A stretch of 7,039 nt of DNA from an uncultured Collinsella sp. (GTDB taxonomy: Bacteria > Actinomycetota > Coriobacteriia > Coriobacteriales > Coriobacteriaceae): NCBI GenBank assembly GCA_902489855.1, contig CABUBS010000109.1, positions 1 to 7,039 on the forward strand, read 5' to 3'. Of this stretch, positions 5,950-7,039 are shown in pieces. Both the position numbers and the translations under genes were made by a program. How positions within the stretch are numbered: the first letter of the stretch is position 1; every line of letters starts with the position of its first letter. The notes under the pieces were generated by a model, which was given only the letters and a program-made list of their open reading frames with translations, was not told the origin of the DNA and did no database searches.

Positions 5950-6016
5950 CGGCAGGGGCCGTTCTGTCGAACAAATACTTAAGATTTGAGACAAACGCTA
6001 CTGATTCATTTGTCCC
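5950..6016 (-). promoter_or_regulatory. inverted-repeat cluster in the lacI-nuclease gap
   Basis: The 119-base gap (5903-6021) holds four repeats. GAGACAAA (5988-5995) faces TTTGTCCC (6009-6016), giving eight pairs with one G-T across 13 bases. CAAAT (5972-5976) faces ATTTG (5984-5988) around a CTTAAG palindrome (5978-5983). GTTC (5961-5964) faces GAAC (5969-5972). CGGC (5950-5953) faces GCCG (5958-5961). The first could be a weak terminator or attenuator for the regulator gene, but no U-tract follows on the minus strand. The AT-rich second repeat could be a protein-binding site at the nuclease promoter. I could not assign convincing -35/-10 boxes for the nuclease here. Confidence 0.35.
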
Positions 6017-6021
6017 GCGGT

Positions 6022-7032
6022 CTAGATCGAGGTGGAGTCGAGCCAGTTGAGCTTGCACTCGAGAATGCGCTGCTCGCCGGGTTCGCTGCTTCCGTCAAGT
6101 AGGGCGAGCAGCATCTCGGCTGCTTCGCGACCTTCTTGGTCGACGGGCTCGATGATGGTGGAGACGGTCGGTGTGGTGAGATTAGTCCAGTCTTCGCAGT
6201 TGAGTCCCAAAAGGCCGATTTGCTGCGGAAGCAGATGGGCCATTGGCTGGAGGGCCTTGTAGACACGGGGAAGTGCCCACTGATTTTGCACGAAGATAAG
6301 GGTTCGCTTGGCGGGATTGAACTTGAATTTAAAGTATTCGGTGAGCTCGTTGATTGACGGCTTGTTGTGATCGATGGGAATCGCTTTGTAGAGCTGCCCG
6401 TTCGCTGCCAGCGCCTCGGCATACCCCTGAAAACGCTCCATGCGGGTGCGCATTTCGGTCATGTTGGCGGCAATGGAAAAGAAATCTTCGTAGCCGGCGT
6501 CGAGGAGTGCCTGTGTGGCGTTGTACACGCCGTCGTAAAGGTTGGTTTTGATCCAGCTGGTACCTGGGCTATAGATGGCCGCATCGAAAAAGACGACCGG
6601 CTTGCCGGCGCGTCTAATGCGGTCATGCACGGCTTTGAAGTTTGCCGTGGGCTGGATGATAAAGCCATCGACGCCCAGCGAGAGCATCTTGTCGACGTAC
6701 ATGAGCTCGGTCTCGGGGTTAAAGTTGCTCGTGCAAACGACCGTCTGGTAGCCCGCGGGGAGCATGACCTGCTCCATGCCATTGAGAACGAGCCCCGCCC
6801 ATTTGTTGGTGTTATCCAAAATGATGATGGCAATGACGTGGGTTTGCTTGCCGGTGAGCGTCTGCGCTTGGGCGTTGGGAACGTATCCGAGTTCCTTAAT
6901 GACGCGCGCGATTTTGTTCTGCGTCTTCTCGCTAAGCTTTTCTCGTTTGTCGTTGAGGTAATACGAGACGCTTGCCGTCGAGGTTCCCGCCTCTCGAGCG
7001 ACGTCTGCGATCGTAACGCGCTGTTTTGCCAC
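6022..7032 (-). CDS. LacI-family transcriptional regulator
   Basis: This is a DNA-binding sensor of 336 residues, a full family length. The helix-turn-helix spans about 6-30: VTIADVAREAGTSTASVSYYLN, with recognition-helix residues Ser18-Thr19-Ala20. KLSEKTQNKIARVIKELGYVPNAQAQTL (32-59) follows, with hinge-helix Leu59. A periplasmic-binding-protein-like effector domain begins at THVIAIIILD (64-73). It includes DGFIIQPTAN (122-131) and ends in TTPTVSTIIEPVDQEGREAAEMLL (286-309). The effector segment GLLGLNCEDWTNLTTP has a tryptophan where many relatives have a GFDD motif. From memory this resembles KdgR-like sugar-acid repressors, but that is a weak guess. The start is the GTG at 7032, only seven bases from the window edge. 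Its ribosome site cannot be seen, and the frame is open upstream. Targets probably lie outside the window, near this gene's own promoter. Confidence 0.9.
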   Translation of the reverse strand: MAKQRVTIADVAREAGTSTASVSYYLNDKREKLSEKTQNKIARVIKELGYVPNAQAQTLTGKQTHVIAIIILDNTNKWAGLVLNGMEQVMLPAGYQTVVCTSNFNPETELMYVDKMLSLGVDGFIIQPTANFKAVHDRIRRAGKPVVFFDAAIYSPGTSWIKTNLYDGVYNATQALLDAGYEDFFSIAANMTEMRTRMERFQGYAEALAANGQLYKAIPIDHNKPSINELTEYFKFKFNPAKRTLIFVQNQWALPRVYKALQPMAHLLPQQIGLLGLNCEDWTNLTTPTVSTIIEPVDQEGREAAEMLLALLDGSSEPGEQRILECKLNWLDSTSI

Positions 7033-7039
7033 AGCGACT

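Noticed and set aside
5961..5972. GTTC-N4-GAAC as a LexA SOS box upstream of the nuclease
   Set aside because: The Gram-positive SOS box is GAAC-N4-GTTC. Here the half-sites are in the opposite order, so it is not a LexA match.
4765..5994. A 409-codon minus-strand open frame covering the nuclease in another frame
   Set aside because: Its translation is Pro/Ser/Arg/Thr-rich shadow sequence, it runs into the EF-G-like gene, and the alternative frame has signal, linker and nuclease motifs.

Overview
The window looks like chromosomal DNA of a high-GC Gram-positive gut actinobacterium. A Coriobacteriia genome of the Collinsella type is my best guess. The grounds are GC/C-ending codon use, a twin-arginine lipoprotein solute-binding protein, strong AGGAGG-type ribosome sites, an actinobacterial-style EF-G paralogue, and a Firmicutes/Coriobacteria-type secreted nuclease. 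The taxon is inferred from recalled family resemblance, not from a search.

Layout. (1) Positions 1-2474, plus strand: a leader with a promoter and a three-fold TAAAGTG half-site repeat, then a complete polar amino-acid ABC importer operon (Tat-lipoprotein binding protein, permease, ATPase). The genes overlap by 1 and 8 bases, and the operon closes with a strong intrinsic terminator. (2) Positions 2475-4859, plus strand: a structured leader of about 170 nt, a perfect Shine-Dalgarno, a 691-residue EF-G-like translational GTPase paralogue, and an intrinsic terminator. (3) Positions 4898-7032, minus strand: a LacI-family regulator upstream of a membrane-anchored or secreted DNA/RNA non-specific endonuclease, separated by 119 bases that hold several inverted repeats. 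The EF-G-like gene and the nuclease converge.

How the parts work together. The importer is a self-contained unit: the binding protein captures a polar amino acid outside the membrane, two permease copies form the channel, and two ATPase copies power it. The EF-G paralogue is a separate transcription unit. The nuclease may degrade extracellular nucleic acid. The LacI-type protein probably controls carbohydrate genes beyond the right edge, and the window shows no target for it with certainty.

Most unusual points. The EF-G paralogue keeps its P-loop and its domain II-V translocase architecture, including the domain IV tip histidine. Its G3, G4 and G5 nucleotide-binding motifs are all non-canonical. 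It sits behind a leader that can be drawn as two mutually exclusive folds, one of which covers the Shine-Dalgarno. I see no CRISPR array, mobile element, tRNA, rRNA or recognisable defence system.
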